Notes: generated from the sequence alone by a model not told the origin. 64,000 nucleotides of DNA from CAVTJL01 sp963752325 (GCA_963752325.1 CAVVXU010000005.1:1302001-1366000), one strand, 5' to 3'; shown: positions 35,623 to 45,048, numbered from the stretch's first letter. A program made the numbers and translations.

Positions 35623-36573
35623 ATGAGCATGGCGCAGGGTGCTCCCGCGCAGAAGATGTCGGCTGCTCGAGCCGCGGCCGACCGGAGCGCTGGCCGCTGG
35701 AGCTGGGTCGATCGACATATCCGCTGGCTTCTGGTGCTGCCGGCGGTGCTCCTGATTCTCGCCTTCTCCATCTATCCGCTGATCTACTCGGTCTGGGTCG
35801 CGTTCGTTAACTACGACTTCCAGATTCCCGGGCACGCCTTCGTCGGGCTGCAGAACTTCGCGCAGGCGCTGGCCGATCCATTGTTCGGCACCTCGCTGGT
35901 CTTCACCGCGATCCTCTCTTCCGGCAGTGTCATCGTGGAGTTCAGCCTGGGCCTGCTCTTGGCGCTGGCCATGACCGACCGCTTCCGCGGCCGCGGCGTT
36001 CTGATGACGATCTTTCTGATCCCGCTCTTTGTCAGCCCGGTGATCGTGGGCCAGTTCTGGTCGCTGCTCCTGCAGCGCCCGTTTGGCCCCGTCGACTATC
36101 TCCTGAGCCTGCTTCTTCAGCGACCGGTAGAGATCAGCTGGCTCACCGAAAGTCCCTGGAACTACATCGCCATCATCACGGCCGACACCTGGCAGTGGAC
36201 GCCTTTCATGTTCGTCATCCTCCTTTCGGGGCTGACCGCGATCGCGCCTGAGCTCTATGAGGCGGCAGCGCTGGACGGGGCGAGCCGGCTGCAGGCCTTC
36301 GTCCACGTGACGGTGCCGCAGCTCTTGCCGATCATGCTGCTGGCGCTGACGCTGCGGCTTTTGGATGCGATCAAGCTCTTCGACATCATCTACGTGATGA
36401 CCGGGGGCGGACCGGGCGCCAGCACCTACACGACCTCGTACTATCTCTACGTCACCGGCTTCCAGCAATTCCATCTCTCGGTGGCGACCGCCGGAAGCTG
36501 GATCTTCCTCGCGATCACGGCGGTCATCATTGCCGTGCTCGTCCGCAAGCTGCTGCGTCCGGAGGCCGTCTGA
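35623..36573 (+). CDS. CUT1 ABC transporter permease (MalF/UgpA-like)
   Basis: 316 aa, six predicted helices after a cytoplasmic head. LLVLPAVLLILAFSIYPLIY is the first helix, SVWVAFVNYDFQ the usual following loop, and ELYEAAALDGASRLQAFVHV near residue 210 the EAA coupling motif. VMTGGGPGASTYTTSYYLY is typical of sugar permeases. The stop overlaps the next ATG as TGATG. Confidence 0.9.
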   Translation: MSMAQGAPAQKMSAARAAADRSAGRWSWVDRHIRWLLVLPAVLLILAFSIYPLIYSVWVAFVNYDFQIPGHAFVGLQNFAQALADPLFGTSLVFTAILSSGSVIVEFSLGLLLALAMTDRFRGRGVLMTIFLIPLFVSPVIVGQFWSLLLQRPFGPVDYLLSLLLQRPVEISWLTESPWNYIAIITADTWQWTPFMFVILLSGLTAIAPELYEAAALDGASRLQAFVHVTVPQLLPIMLLALTLRLLDAIKLFDIIYVMTGGGPGASTYTTSYYLYVTGFQQFHLSVATAGSWIFLAITAVIIAVLVRKLLRPEAV

Positions 36574-37424
36574 TGGCTGAGATCGACGGCGTGAGACGGG
36601 GACTGCCGCGCCAGCTCGGCACCGAGATCCTGCGATTCGCCTTCATCGGGCTGATGGTCGCTTTCGTGCTGCTGCCGCTCTATTGGGTGATCGTGACGTC
36701 GATCAAGCCGACGAACGACTATCTGGCAATCCCACCGGTCTGGTTCCCGGCGGAGCCAACGCTCGTCCACTACACGGCAGCGCTCTTCGCCTATCGGGGG
36801 CTCGAAGGGCTCGTCAACAGCTTCGTGGTCGCCACCGCAACGACGGTGCTCTCCGCCCTCCTCGGGACGCTCATGGGCTACAGCCTCGCCCGTTTCAACA
36901 CCGGCGGCCAGCACCTCCCCTTCTGGGTTCTCTCCCAGCGGTTCCTGCCGCCGATCGCGATCGTCCTGCCGGTCTTTCTCCTCTATCGCACCTACGGGCT
37001 CTACGACACGCGGATCGGGCTGATCCTGATCTACACGGTGATGACCCTGCCTCTCTCCGTCTGGATGATGTTCACGTTCTTCCGGCAGCTCCCGAAGGAG
37101 ATGGAGGAGGCAGCGCTGGTGGACGGCTGCTCGCGCTGGCAGGCCTTCCTGAGGGTGGCGCTGCCGCTCTCGGCGCCGGGCATCGTCGCCACGGCCGTTT
37201 TCGCCTTCATCGCAGTCTGGACCGAGTTCTTCTTCGCGCTCAACCTGACGAGCCGGCACGCCTTCACCTTGCCGACGATCTTTCGCGCGTTTCTGGGCTT
37301 TCAGGGCGCCCAGTACGGTGAGGCCAGTGCCCTTGCCGTGATCTCGCTGGTGCCGTCCGTGGCGCTCGGGATCCTGGTCCAGCGCCATATCGTTCGCGGC
37401 CTCACGATGGGCGCCGTCCGGTAG
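36573..37424 (+). CDS. CUT1 ABC transporter permease (MalG/UgpE-like)
   Basis: 283 aa, six predicted helices. SIKPTNDYLAIPPVWFP after the first helix and EMEEAALVDGCSRWQAFLRV as EAA loop are standard MalG-type motifs. It completes the channel with the preceding permease. No ATP-binding gene follows: the next gene is convergent. Confidence 0.9.
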   Translation: MAEIDGVRRGLPRQLGTEILRFAFIGLMVAFVLLPLYWVIVTSIKPTNDYLAIPPVWFPAEPTLVHYTAALFAYRGLEGLVNSFVVATATTVLSALLGTLMGYSLARFNTGGQHLPFWVLSQRFLPPIAIVLPVFLLYRTYGLYDTRIGLILIYTVMTLPLSVWMMFTFFRQLPKEMEEAALVDGCSRWQAFLRVALPLSAPGIVATAVFAFIAVWTEFFFALNLTSRHAFTLPTIFRAFLGFQGAQYGEASALAVISLVPSVALGILVQRHIVRGLTMGAVR

Positions 37425-37445
37425 CCCCGCCGCCGCGGGCGGGGC
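37424..37445. terminator. Hairpin between convergent transporter operons
   Basis: GCCCCGCC (37424-37431), 6-base loop, GGCGGGGC (37438-37445), located between the stops of the CUT1 operon (plus) and the CUT2 operon (minus). It may end both transcripts; there is no U-tract. Confidence 0.5.
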
Positions 37446-37458
37446 GACGGCGGAGCCT

Positions 37459-38478
37459 TCAGCCGAAGAGTCTGTGATAGATGACCGGAACTGCCGCGAC
37501 AGCGATCAGGATACCGCCCCAGATCGCGAGGGTCAGGAACTGGCTGATGCCCAGCAGATTGAAGGCCGATGAGATCAGCTGGAGGATCACGAGGCCCAGG
37601 ACGAGGCCGCTGACCCTGCCGAAGCCGCCCATCGGGTCGATGCCACCCAGCACCGCGGCGAGGATGGTCACGAGCAGATAGCTTTCGCCGTAGGAGGCGT
37701 TGGCCGAGTTGAAGCGCGCCATCATCACGACGGCGGCGACCGCGGCGAGCAGGCTCGAGAGCAGGTAGACCTTGAGGAGCACGCGCCGCGTGTCGATCCC
37801 TGAGAAGCGTGTCGCGCGCTGGTTCGAGCCGATCATGGCGATCGAGATGCCGAGGGGCGTGCGGGCCAGCATGATCGCGAGGGGGATCGCCACGGCGGCG
37901 AAAACGAGCAGCGCCATCGGCACGCCAAAGACCGTGCCGTTGCCGATGAAGACGACCCAGGTAGGGAATCCCGAGATGACGTTGCCGCGCGTGAGGCCGA
38001 TGGCGATGCCCTTGACCATCGTCATCGTGCCGAGCGTGACGAGGATGGGCGAGACACCGACATAGGCGACGAGCAGGCCGTTGATGAGGCCGATGAGCCC
38101 GGCCACGACGAAGCCCGAGCCCATCGCCACGACCTGCCAGATCAGCCACGGCACGCCCGAGGTGTAGGGCAGATCGAGCGTCAGCATATAGCCGATCGCC
38201 AGCCCGCATATGTCTGCCGTGGCGATGATCGAGAGATCGAGCCCGCCCGAGAGCAGTGCCACCATCATGGCGAGCGACAGGAGGCCGAGCTCCGGCATCT
38301 GGAAGGCCATGGACTGGAGCGCCGCCACCGAGAACAGGCTCTGGCCCACCGACAGGCCGAACACGACGACGAGGATCGCGAGCAGCGCAAGAAGTCGGAG
38401 ATTGGTCCCGCCGTCGCTGGACTTCCTCAGCCATTGGAGCGGCGTCGAGACGGACGGCGCCTCGAGAGCGCGGCTCAT
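37459..38478 (-). CDS. CUT2 ABC transporter permease (RbsC/RhaQ-like)
   Basis: 339 aa with eight or more predicted helices. LLSGGLDLSIIATADICGLA and LVTILAAVLGGIDPMGGFGR are the two conserved blocks of this permease family. The ATG overlaps the stop of the preceding permease as ATGA. Fourth gene in the order binding protein, ATPase, permease, permease. Confidence 0.88.
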   Translation of the reverse strand: MSRALEAPSVSTPLQWLRKSSDGGTNLRLLALLAILVVVFGLSVGQSLFSVAALQSMAFQMPELGLLSLAMMVALLSGGLDLSIIATADICGLAIGYMLTLDLPYTSGVPWLIWQVVAMGSGFVVAGLIGLINGLLVAYVGVSPILVTLGTMTMVKGIAIGLTRGNVISGFPTWVVFIGNGTVFGVPMALLVFAAVAIPLAIMLARTPLGISIAMIGSNQRATRFSGIDTRRVLLKVYLLSSLLAAVAAVVMMARFNSANASYGESYLLVTILAAVLGGIDPMGGFGRVSGLVLGLVILQLISSAFNLLGISQFLTLAIWGGILIAVAAVPVIYHRLFG

Positions 38479-39467
38479 GCCGCGGCGCTCCGCGCGCGCC
38501 TGCTTATGGAGGCGCGCGCAGTCGAGCTCACGGCCAGCAGGATGACGAGGCCGGCGAAGAAGTCGAGCCAGTAGGAGGAGACGCCCAGGATGATGAGGCC
38601 ATTCTCCATCACCGAGAGGAGCACGAGCCCGAGCACCGTCCCAAGCACCGTCCCGACCCCGCCGAGCAGGCTTGCTCCACCCAGCACGACGACAGCCAGC
38701 ACGTGAAGCTCCTTGCCGACGAGCACGGTCGGCGCCACCGACTGTGCCAGCTGGGCCTGGATGAGCGAGGCGACGCCCGCCGTGAAGCCCATATAGCCGT
38801 AGCTCAGGAGATTGAGCCGGAAGACGTTGAAGCCCAGCCGCTGCGCCGCGTCTGGATTGCCGCCGAGCGCATAGATCTGCCGACCGATGTTGGTACGGGT
38901 AAGAAGAAGCCAGGTGAGAAGGAACACCCCCACCAGCGCCAGTATCTGCAGATTGAGCGCATACTGATTTTGATCCGCGTCTGTATAGAGTACCCAGTAT
39001 GCGCCGTTGCTGAACCAGTCCGGCAGTGAGTAGATATAGTTGCCGTGCGTGACGAACACCAAAAGACCGTAGTAGACATTGAGCATCGCGATCGTGACGA
39101 TGATGCTGGATATCCGGAGATGGGTGACCAGGTAGGCGTTGATCAGCCCACAGGTGACGCCGACGGCGATCGCGATGGCGAAGACACCGATCCAGCCGAC
39201 ATCGACGCTGTTCGCGACGGTCAGCGCCAGGTATTGCGCGACGGTGGCCGATGCCGTGAACGAGATGTCGATGCCGCCCGAGACGAGGACGACCAGTAGC
39301 CCGGCCGCCAGGACACCGGTGAAGGCGTAGGAGGTGAGGAGATCGAGGAGATTCTGCACCGTGAAGAAGCCGTTCGTCGACAAGGCGAGAACGACAATCA
39401 GGACAACGGTGACGATGAGCAGCGTGAACTCGTGGCTTTGACGAAAGCGTGCAAAAGCGTCACGCAT
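38475..39467 (-). CDS. CUT2 ABC transporter permease (RbsC/RhaP-like)
   Basis: 330 aa from the ATG at 39467, which lies inside the end of the ATPase gene (8-base overlap) and has GAGG upstream. VLVSGGIDISFTASATVAQY and LAVVVLGGASLLGGVGTVLG are the conserved blocks. It probably forms a heterodimeric channel with the permease downstream. Confidence 0.88.
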   Translation of the reverse strand: MRDAFARFRQSHEFTLLIVTVVLIVVLALSTNGFFTVQNLLDLLTSYAFTGVLAAGLLVVLVSGGIDISFTASATVAQYLALTVANSVDVGWIGVFAIAIAVGVTCGLINAYLVTHLRISSIIVTIAMLNVYYGLLVFVTHGNYIYSLPDWFSNGAYWVLYTDADQNQYALNLQILALVGVFLLTWLLLTRTNIGRQIYALGGNPDAAQRLGFNVFRLNLLSYGYMGFTAGVASLIQAQLAQSVAPTVLVGKELHVLAVVVLGGASLLGGVGTVLGTVLGLVLLSVMENGLIILGVSSYWLDFFAGLVILLAVSSTARASISRRARSAAA

Positions 39468-40944
39468 TGACGGCCTCGCCAAGCTCGGCCTCGGAGGTGT
39501 GGTGCGGCTGGAACTGGCCCGTGATCCGGCCGCGGCGCATGATGAGGATGCGATGGCTGTGGTAGAGGACCTCGGGGATCTCGTCGGAGATCATGAGCAC
39601 TGCCAGCCCTTCCGCGGCGAGCCGCTTGACGATCTCATAGATCCCGTCCTTCGCGCTGATGTCGACGCCCACGGTGGGGCTGTCGAGGATGAGCAGGCGT
39701 GGCTCGGTGGCGAGCCACTTGGCGAGCACGACGCGCTGCTGGTTGCCGCCGGAGAGCGTCTTCACGGGGTTCGAGGGATCGCTGGTCTTGATCGCGAGGT
39801 CCTGCACCCAGCGCCGAACGGTCGCCTCTCGTGCGCGGCCCGGGATGAGACGGAGCGCGCGGGCCAGCCGGTCCAGCACGGTCAGGATGATGTTGGTCGA
39901 GATCGGCTGCTCGAGCACGAGGCCGAGCCCCAGGCGGTCCTCCGAGACATAGGCGATGCCCTTGGCGATCGCCTGCTTGTTCGACTGAAGGGTGACCGGC
40001 TCGCCGTGCAGGCTGATCTCGCCGGAGTCGGGGGACGTCATGCCGAACAGCGACAGTGCCAGCTCGGTCCGGCCGGAGCCGAGGAGCCCGGTGAGCCCGA
40101 CGATCTCGCCGGCCCGCACATCGAGGCTCACGGCCTCGTACTCGCCGGCGCGCGTCAGGTTCTTGACCGACAACACCATGTCGGCCGTGGACAGATCACG
40201 CTCCTTCAGATCGTAGCGGAACTCCTTGCCGGTCATCAGCAGGGCGAGGCGGTGGTCGGTCATCTCGCTCGCCTCGAACGTGCCGACCTTCTTCCCGTCG
40301 CGCAGCACCGTGACGCGCTGCGCAATCTCCATCACCTCTTCGAGGCGGTGACTGACGAACACGATGGCGATCCCACGCCGCTGCAGCTCGAGGGCCAGAG
40401 CGAGCAACGAGTCGACCTCATGGCGTGTGAGGGAGGCGGTGGGCTCGTCCATGATGACGAGCCGCGCCTCGCCCGCCATCGCGCGGCAGATCGCGACGAG
40501 CTGACGATTGGCGATCGAGAGATCCGCGACCTTGGCGGCCGGATCGAGCGTTACGCCCACCCGCCCCATCGCCTCGGCCGCGTTGGCGCGAATGGCCTTC
40601 CAGTCGACCGGGCGGGGCCGTCCGAGATGCCTTGCCACCGCAATGTTCTCGGCCACCGAGAGGTTGGGGAAGAGCGAGAGGTCCTGGTAGATGACCTGGA
40701 TCCCGCAGCGCGTGCTCTCGATGGGCGTCAGGTGCGGATAGACCTCGCCCGCGATCGCGATCCGCCCACCCGGCTCGGGGGGCTGGACGCCCGAGATGAT
40801 CTTGATGAGCGTCGACTTGCCGGATCCATTCTCGCCGACAAGGCAGTGGATCTCGCCGGCGTCGATCGCGAAGTCGACGTCATCCAGCGCCTGGACACCG
40901 CCGAAGCGCTTCGAGATGTGGGTGAGCTCGAGAAAGTCGGCCAC
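39460..40944 (-). CDS. CUT2 sugar-type ABC ATP-binding protein (RhaT/RbsA-like)
   Basis: 494 aa with two ATPase domains. First: GENGSGKST, Walker B LVIMDEPTASL. Second: degenerate P-loop GLLGSGRTE, signature LSGGNQQR, LLILDSPTVGVDISAKDGIY. Length and layout match RbsA, MglA and RhaT. It serves the two permeases downstream. Confidence 0.9.
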   Translation of the reverse strand: MADFLELTHISKRFGGVQALDDVDFAIDAGEIHCLVGENGSGKSTLIKIISGVQPPEPGGRIAIAGEVYPHLTPIESTRCGIQVIYQDLSLFPNLSVAENIAVARHLGRPRPVDWKAIRANAAEAMGRVGVTLDPAAKVADLSIANRQLVAICRAMAGEARLVIMDEPTASLTRHEVDSLLALALELQRRGIAIVFVSHRLEEVMEIAQRVTVLRDGKKVGTFEASEMTDHRLALLMTGKEFRYDLKERDLSTADMVLSVKNLTRAGEYEAVSLDVRAGEIVGLTGLLGSGRTELALSLFGMTSPDSGEISLHGEPVTLQSNKQAIAKGIAYVSEDRLGLGLVLEQPISTNIILTVLDRLARALRLIPGRAREATVRRWVQDLAIKTSDPSNPVKTLSGGNQQRVVLAKWLATEPRLLILDSPTVGVDISAKDGIYEIVKRLAAEGLAVLMISDEIPEVLYHSHRILIMRRGRITGQFQPHHTSEAELGEAVNA

Positions 40945-40970
40945 AGCAGCTCCGGATCCCAGGCCAGACG

Positions 40971-41005
40971 ACCGGCATCCGGGCCCTCATCGCCCGGATG
41001 CCGGT
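40971..41005 (-). other. Intercistronic hairpin between binding protein and ATPase genes
   Basis: ACCGGCATCCGGGC (40971-40984), 7-base loop, GCCCGGATGCCGGT (40992-41005): a perfect 14-bp stem immediately behind the binding-protein stop at 41012. It probably limits read-through into the ATPase gene or stabilises the upstream mRNA, which would give excess binding protein. Confidence 0.65.
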
Positions 41006-41011
41006 GCTGGA

Positions 41012-42016
41012 TCAGAGGCCTTGCGCGATCAAGCCGTCGATCGTCTTCTTGTTGATCGTCAGGATGTCGTTCCAGGCCACTACCTTGTTCGCCTCATCGA
41101 CCGTGGCCTTACCGAGCCCCTTGATCTCGAAGCCGCTCTCGATCGGCTCCTTGTTCAGCACCCGCTGGGCGACGGCGACCATCGCAAAGCCGGCGTCGAT
41201 CGGGCTCCAGAGGAAGCCCTCGCGGATCACGTCCTGCATGATCAGCGGCTTGGCCTGGCTCGGCACGACCGTGCCGATGATCGCGATCTTCTTCTGCAGG
41301 CGCTTCTCGCGCACCGCGTTGCCGGCACCGATCGGGCCGTTCGACCCGAAGCCCAGAATGCCCTTCAGCTTCGGGTAGGCCTTGAGCACGTCGAGCGTGG
41401 TACGGTAGGCGGTGTCGATCTCGTCGGCGCCGGGGTAGCGACTCGCGGCGAGCTTCATCTTGGGATAGTGCGCCTTCTGGTAGGCGATCGCGGCATCGGC
41501 CCACTTGTTGTGCAGCGGCGTCGTGAGCGTGCCGACATAGACGACATACTCGCCCTCTTCGTGCATCTCGCGGGCGAGGGCCTGCATCTGCACCTCGCCG
41601 AACTTGACCGAATCGATCAGCTCGACGTCCCAGGTGCGACCCTCCTGGTCCGGGCCCTCCTGCGTGATGACCGGAATGCCGGCCTCCTGGGCGCGCTTGA
41701 GAACCGGCGCCAGAACCTTCACGTCGAGCGGCACGAGGCCAATGACATCGACCTTCTTGGCGATCAGGTCCTCGACGAGCTTCACCTGCTGGGCGGGATC
41801 GACGTTGGCCGGCCCGACCATCGAGACATCGATGCCGAACTGCTTGCCGCCGCGCTCCAGTCCCTTGTTGACGAGGTTGAACCACGGGATGCCCGTGATC
41901 TTCACCACGGTCACCATCGTCTTCTCGCCGGCCGCGCTGGCCGGCCCAATGGCCGAGAAGCTCATGGCCCCGACGGCGGTCGCACCCAACAGCTTGAAAG
42001 TGTCGCGTCTCTTCAT
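41012..42016 (-). CDS. CUT2 substrate-binding protein (RhaS/LsrB-like)
   Basis: 334 aa. MKRRDTFKLLGATAVGAMSF is a Tat-like signal ending near GPASAAGEK. The mature fold is RbsB-like: GIPWFNLVNKGLERGGKQFG, GPANVDPAQQVKLVEDLIAK, GLVPLDVKVLAPVLKRAQEA. The wording of these blocks is closest in my memory to the rhamnose (RhaS) and autoinducer-2 (LsrB) binders. The gene order binding protein, ATPase, two permeases is that of rhaSTPQ, but no rhamnose catabolic gene is near, so the ligand stays open. Confidence 0.85.
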   Translation of the reverse strand: MKRRDTFKLLGATAVGAMSFSAIGPASAAGEKTMVTVVKITGIPWFNLVNKGLERGGKQFGIDVSMVGPANVDPAQQVKLVEDLIAKKVDVIGLVPLDVKVLAPVLKRAQEAGIPVITQEGPDQEGRTWDVELIDSVKFGEVQMQALAREMHEEGEYVVYVGTLTTPLHNKWADAAIAYQKAHYPKMKLAASRYPGADEIDTAYRTTLDVLKAYPKLKGILGFGSNGPIGAGNAVREKRLQKKIAIIGTVVPSQAKPLIMQDVIREGFLWSPIDAGFAMVAVAQRVLNKEPIESGFEIKGLGKATVDEANKVVAWNDILTINKKTIDGLIAQGL

Positions 42017-42210
42017 AGTGTAGCCTCCCTCATTCTCGGGATCGCCAAGGGGCCGCGGGGCCGATGCCCAAGCGCCCTTCATTGATCAGGCCGGGATTGG
42101 TTAGGGCCAAAAGGCTACGAGTTAAGTAGCGCGCCACGAGCCGCGCCATCGGCGCGCGATCGCCGCGCCCGGAAAGCGAAATGGGGCCGGCCTCCGCCCT
42201 CGGGCGGACG

Positions 42211-43200
42211 TCAGCCAGGAGCCAGAAGCCGGTCGACGGCAGCGCCGGGCGCCAGCTCCCCCGCCGCCACGGCCCGCTCGATCTCCTCCAGGCGCGCCCG
42301 GGTTGTCGGGTCGCGTCGGAAGGCTTGGCGCAGCCGCTCGTCGAGCAGCGAGCGGAACCACCCCACCGTCTGCTCCTGCCGCCGCCGGGCCAGGTCTCCG
42401 CTCGCCTCAAGGGCCTGGCGATGACGCTCGATCGCGTCCCAGAGCTCGGCGATGCCGGTCTCCTCGAGAGCGCTCAGCGTGACGACGGGCGGTCGCCAAA
42501 GAGGCGTCGGCGGCTCGATGATGTGGAGCGCATTCCGATAGTGCCGGGCCGCCTGCTCCGCGCGCAGCCGGTTGTCGCCGTCGGCCTTGTTGATCGCGAT
42601 CATGTCGGCGAGCTCGATCAGGCCCTTCTTGATGCCCTGCAGCTCATCGCCCGCCCCTGGCAGCATCAGCGCCAGGAAGAAGTCGACCATCTCCGCGACC
42701 AAAACCTCAGACTGCCCGACGCCCACCGTCTCGACCAGGATCACGTCGAAGCCGGCGGCCTCGCAGAGCAGCATCGTCTCGCGCGTCATGCGCGCAACGC
42801 CACCCAGAGCCCCCGAGGTCGGCGACGGGCGGATGTAGGCGGCCGGATCGGCGGCGAGACGGGGCATGCGCGTCTTGTCGCCAAGGATCGAGCCGCCGGT
42901 CCGGCTGGATGACGGGTCGATCGCCAGCACCGCCACACGGTGCCCCGCAGTGGTGAGGAAGGTCCCGAGGACCTCGATGAACGTGCTCTTGCCCACACCG
43001 GGCACGCCCGTAATCCCGACACGGTGGGCGTTGCCCGTGTCCGGGAGGAGACGCGTCAGCAGCTCCTGGCCCTTTGGCTCGTCGTCGGCGCGAGCGCTCT
43101 CGATCAGGGTGATGGCGCGCGCGAGGACGGGGCGGCTGCCGGCCCGGATGCCGGCCACATAGTCGTCCACGCGGAGGTCCCGACGCCTCGCCGTCACCAT
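42211..43200 (-). CDS. meaB: MeaB-type GTPase (methylmalonyl-CoA mutase chaperone)
   Basis: About 329 aa from the ATG at 43200; other ATGs at 43212, 43230 and 43248 are possible and no ribosome binding site decides. The G1 motif GVPGVGKST, switch regions around LAIDPSSSRTGGSILGDKTR, ETVGVGQSE, and G4 NKAD are all present. MeaB loads and protects the B12 cofactor of methylmalonyl-CoA mutase or a related mutase. No mutase gene lies in the window; the CUT2 operon follows downstream on the same strand. Confidence 0.9.
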   Translation of the reverse strand: MVTARRRDLRVDDYVAGIRAGSRPVLARAITLIESARADDEPKGQELLTRLLPDTGNAHRVGITGVPGVGKSTFIEVLGTFLTTAGHRVAVLAIDPSSSRTGGSILGDKTRMPRLAADPAAYIRPSPTSGALGGVARMTRETMLLCEAAGFDVILVETVGVGQSEVLVAEMVDFFLALMLPGAGDELQGIKKGLIELADMIAINKADGDNRLRAEQAARHYRNALHIIEPPTPLWRPPVVTLSALEETGIAELWDAIERHRQALEASGDLARRRQEQTVGWFRSLLDERLRQAFRRDPTTRARLEEIERAVAAGELAPGAAVDRLLAPG

Positions 43201-43280
43201 CCCTCGATCCATCTCGGCGGGAACGGCCATCTTGCAGCGGTGGCGCATCGTTGGCGAGCCACGTGCTTGCGCAGGGTCAG

Positions 43281-43307
43281 CGGCCCGGCGGCGGGGCCGC
43301 CGGGCCG
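43281..43307. terminator. 12-bp hairpin downstream of the peroxiredoxin gene
   Basis: CGGCCCGGCGGC (43281-43292), loop GGG, GCCGCCGGGCCG (43296-43307). It lies between the peroxiredoxin stop and the meaB start, both on the minus strand, so it could end the peroxiredoxin transcript. No U-tract. Confidence 0.5.
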
Positions 43308-43335
43308 ATCATCACGTGGGGCCTAACGAGGCCGG

Positions 43336-43999
43336 TCAGGCGCTGGGATCGGGTGTCAGCCGGAGATACGGCTTCAGCTCCTTGACACCCTTCGCGAACT
43401 TCTTCCTCGCGTCCTCGGTCGACACCGACGGGACGACGATGACGTCGCCACCCTTCTGCCAGTTGGCGGGCGTCGCGACCTGGAACTTCTCGGTGAGCTG
43501 CATCGAGTCGATCACGCGGAGAATCTCGTCGAAGTTCCGGCCGGTGGTCATCGGATAGACCAGGATGAGGCGGATTTTCTTGTTCGAAATCGACGATGAA
43601 GACGTTGCGGACGGTGGCATTGGTTGCGGCCGTGCGTCCCGTGGATGTGTCGCCGGCGTCGGCCGGCAACATGTCGTAGAGCTTGGCCACCTTGAGGTGC
43701 GTATCGCCGATCATCGGGTAGTTGGGTGCGGTGCCCTGCGTCTCCTTGATGTCGGCGGACCAGCGCTTGTGATCGTCGATCGGGTCGACGCTGATCCCGA
43801 GGATCTTGACGCCGCGCTTGTCGAACTCCGGCTTCATCCGCGCCATCGTTCCAAGCTCAGTCGTGCAGACCGGCGTGAAGTCCTTGGGATGGGAGAACAG
43901 AACCGCCCAGCCGCTCCCGATCCAGTCGTGAAACTTGATATGGCCTTCTGTGGTATCGGCCTCGAAGTCCGGTGCCGTGTCGCCAAGTCTCAGGGTCAT
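43336..43999 (-). CDS. 1-Cys peroxiredoxin (Prx6-like; one frameshift)
   Basis: About 220 aa. MTLRLGDTAPDFEADTTEGH begins the fold, and the peroxidatic cysteine is C45 in DFTPVCTTELG. No second cysteine occurs in either part, which makes it a 1-Cys enzyme. The frame breaks at 43585 (TTCGAAC should be TTCAAC on the coding strand); corrected, NVFIVDF continues into NKKIRLILVYPMTTGRNFDE, a Prx6 hallmark. It reduces hydrogen peroxide and organic peroxides in the cytoplasm. Confidence 0.87.
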
Positions 44000-44250
44000 C
44001 GTCCAAGCTCTCCACAAGTTGTCCAAAACGGCGATCGGCCGAGGGCAGGATACGCGCGCAACGTGGCGCAAGTCGTCGGCTCCAACATTCAGGCGCCGCT
44101 CCTGTCAGATGGGGGAATTCTGGGTCGGCAGCAAGACCGCGGTCCCCGCGCGCGAGTGCCCGGCGAACTACCGCTTACCGTCGACAAGATCCGCCCACCG
44201 TGGGGACGGCCTCACCCCAGAGCCTGGCCGGTGCCCATGGACCCGGCTTT

Positions 44251-45048
44251 TCAGCTCCGCGGCCGGCCGTCCCTCGGCCCTGGCTCGTTGGCGAGCGCCG
44301 CCTGGATCGTCTCCATCTCCTCGGGCGTCAGCTCGTTCAGCCACGCCCAGGCGTCGGGCGGCGATTTTTTCTTCAGCGCACGATAGGTCGAGAGAAGGGT
44401 GACGGTGTGTGCGCCGGGCTCCTCGGGCGGCGGCGTGACGGGGGCCTCGAATTCGTTCGTGCAGAGATCGGCCTCGGCCGGGCCGGGCTCCGGAGCAGCG
44501 GCGGGCGGGGTGTTCTCGTTGGCGAATTCGTTCGTGCAGAAAGCCGGCGCCTCGACAGGGATCGAGGAACCGGCCATGGCGGCCCCAGCCGCCGCCTCCA
44601 GCAGCTCCGCCCGGCGGGCCTTGCGGTGGCACCAGAAGAGGTCGGTGGCGCGCTTGGTCTCCATCTGCGCCTGGGTGCGGTAGCGGAGCGCCGTCGTCAG
44701 CGCGGCGCGCTCCTCGTTGCGATAGAGGTCGGTGCCGTGGCTCTGGCCGGCCACGCCCGGGAGGTTTGCCGCCATGACCTCGCCCTCGATCCGGTCGGCA
44801 CGGATCTCGCGCCACATCGCGACCGCGATCGCATCGACCTGGCCGGCCTCGACGGCATCCTCCGGCCCGTAGGCGGCCCGGACGTCCGCGACGAACGACG
44901 AGAACTCCTCGGTGTCCTCCTCGGGAAGCAACACGAACCGCTTGGAGCGGAGGCCGTGCTTGAGGGCGTTCATGGAGGAACGTGCCTTGCCTTCGGGCGT
45001 CTTCGGGCCGCGCTTCTTCGCGGGCGTGGTCGGGGCGGGATCGGGCAT
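44251..45048 (-). CDS. Hypothetical protein with KTPEGKARSSMNALKHGL motif and repeated CTNEF
   Basis: 265 aa. The basic start (KKRGPKTPEGKARSSMNALK) resembles a group of widespread uncharacterised proteins that share a TPEGKARxxxNALKHGL signature. A helical middle part has EEDTEEFSSFVADVRAAYGP and LYRNEERAALTTALRYRTQA. Two short motifs, FCTNEFANENTPP and LCTNEFEAPVTPP, repeat in the Pro/Ala-rich C-terminal third. The end is again helical (PDAWAWLNELTPEEMETIQA). No signal or membrane segment. Function unknown; a nucleic-acid role is conceivable because of the basic head, but that is a guess. Confidence 0.75.
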   Translation of the reverse strand: MPDPAPTTPAKKRGPKTPEGKARSSMNALKHGLRSKRFVLLPEEDTEEFSSFVADVRAAYGPEDAVEAGQVDAIAVAMWREIRADRIEGEVMAANLPGVAGQSHGTDLYRNEERAALTTALRYRTQAQMETKRATDLFWCHRKARRAELLEAAAGAAMAGSSIPVEAPAFCTNEFANENTPPAAAPEPGPAEADLCTNEFEAPVTPPPEEPGAHTVTLLSTYRALKKKSPPDAWAWLNELTPEEMETIQAALANEPGPRDGRPRS

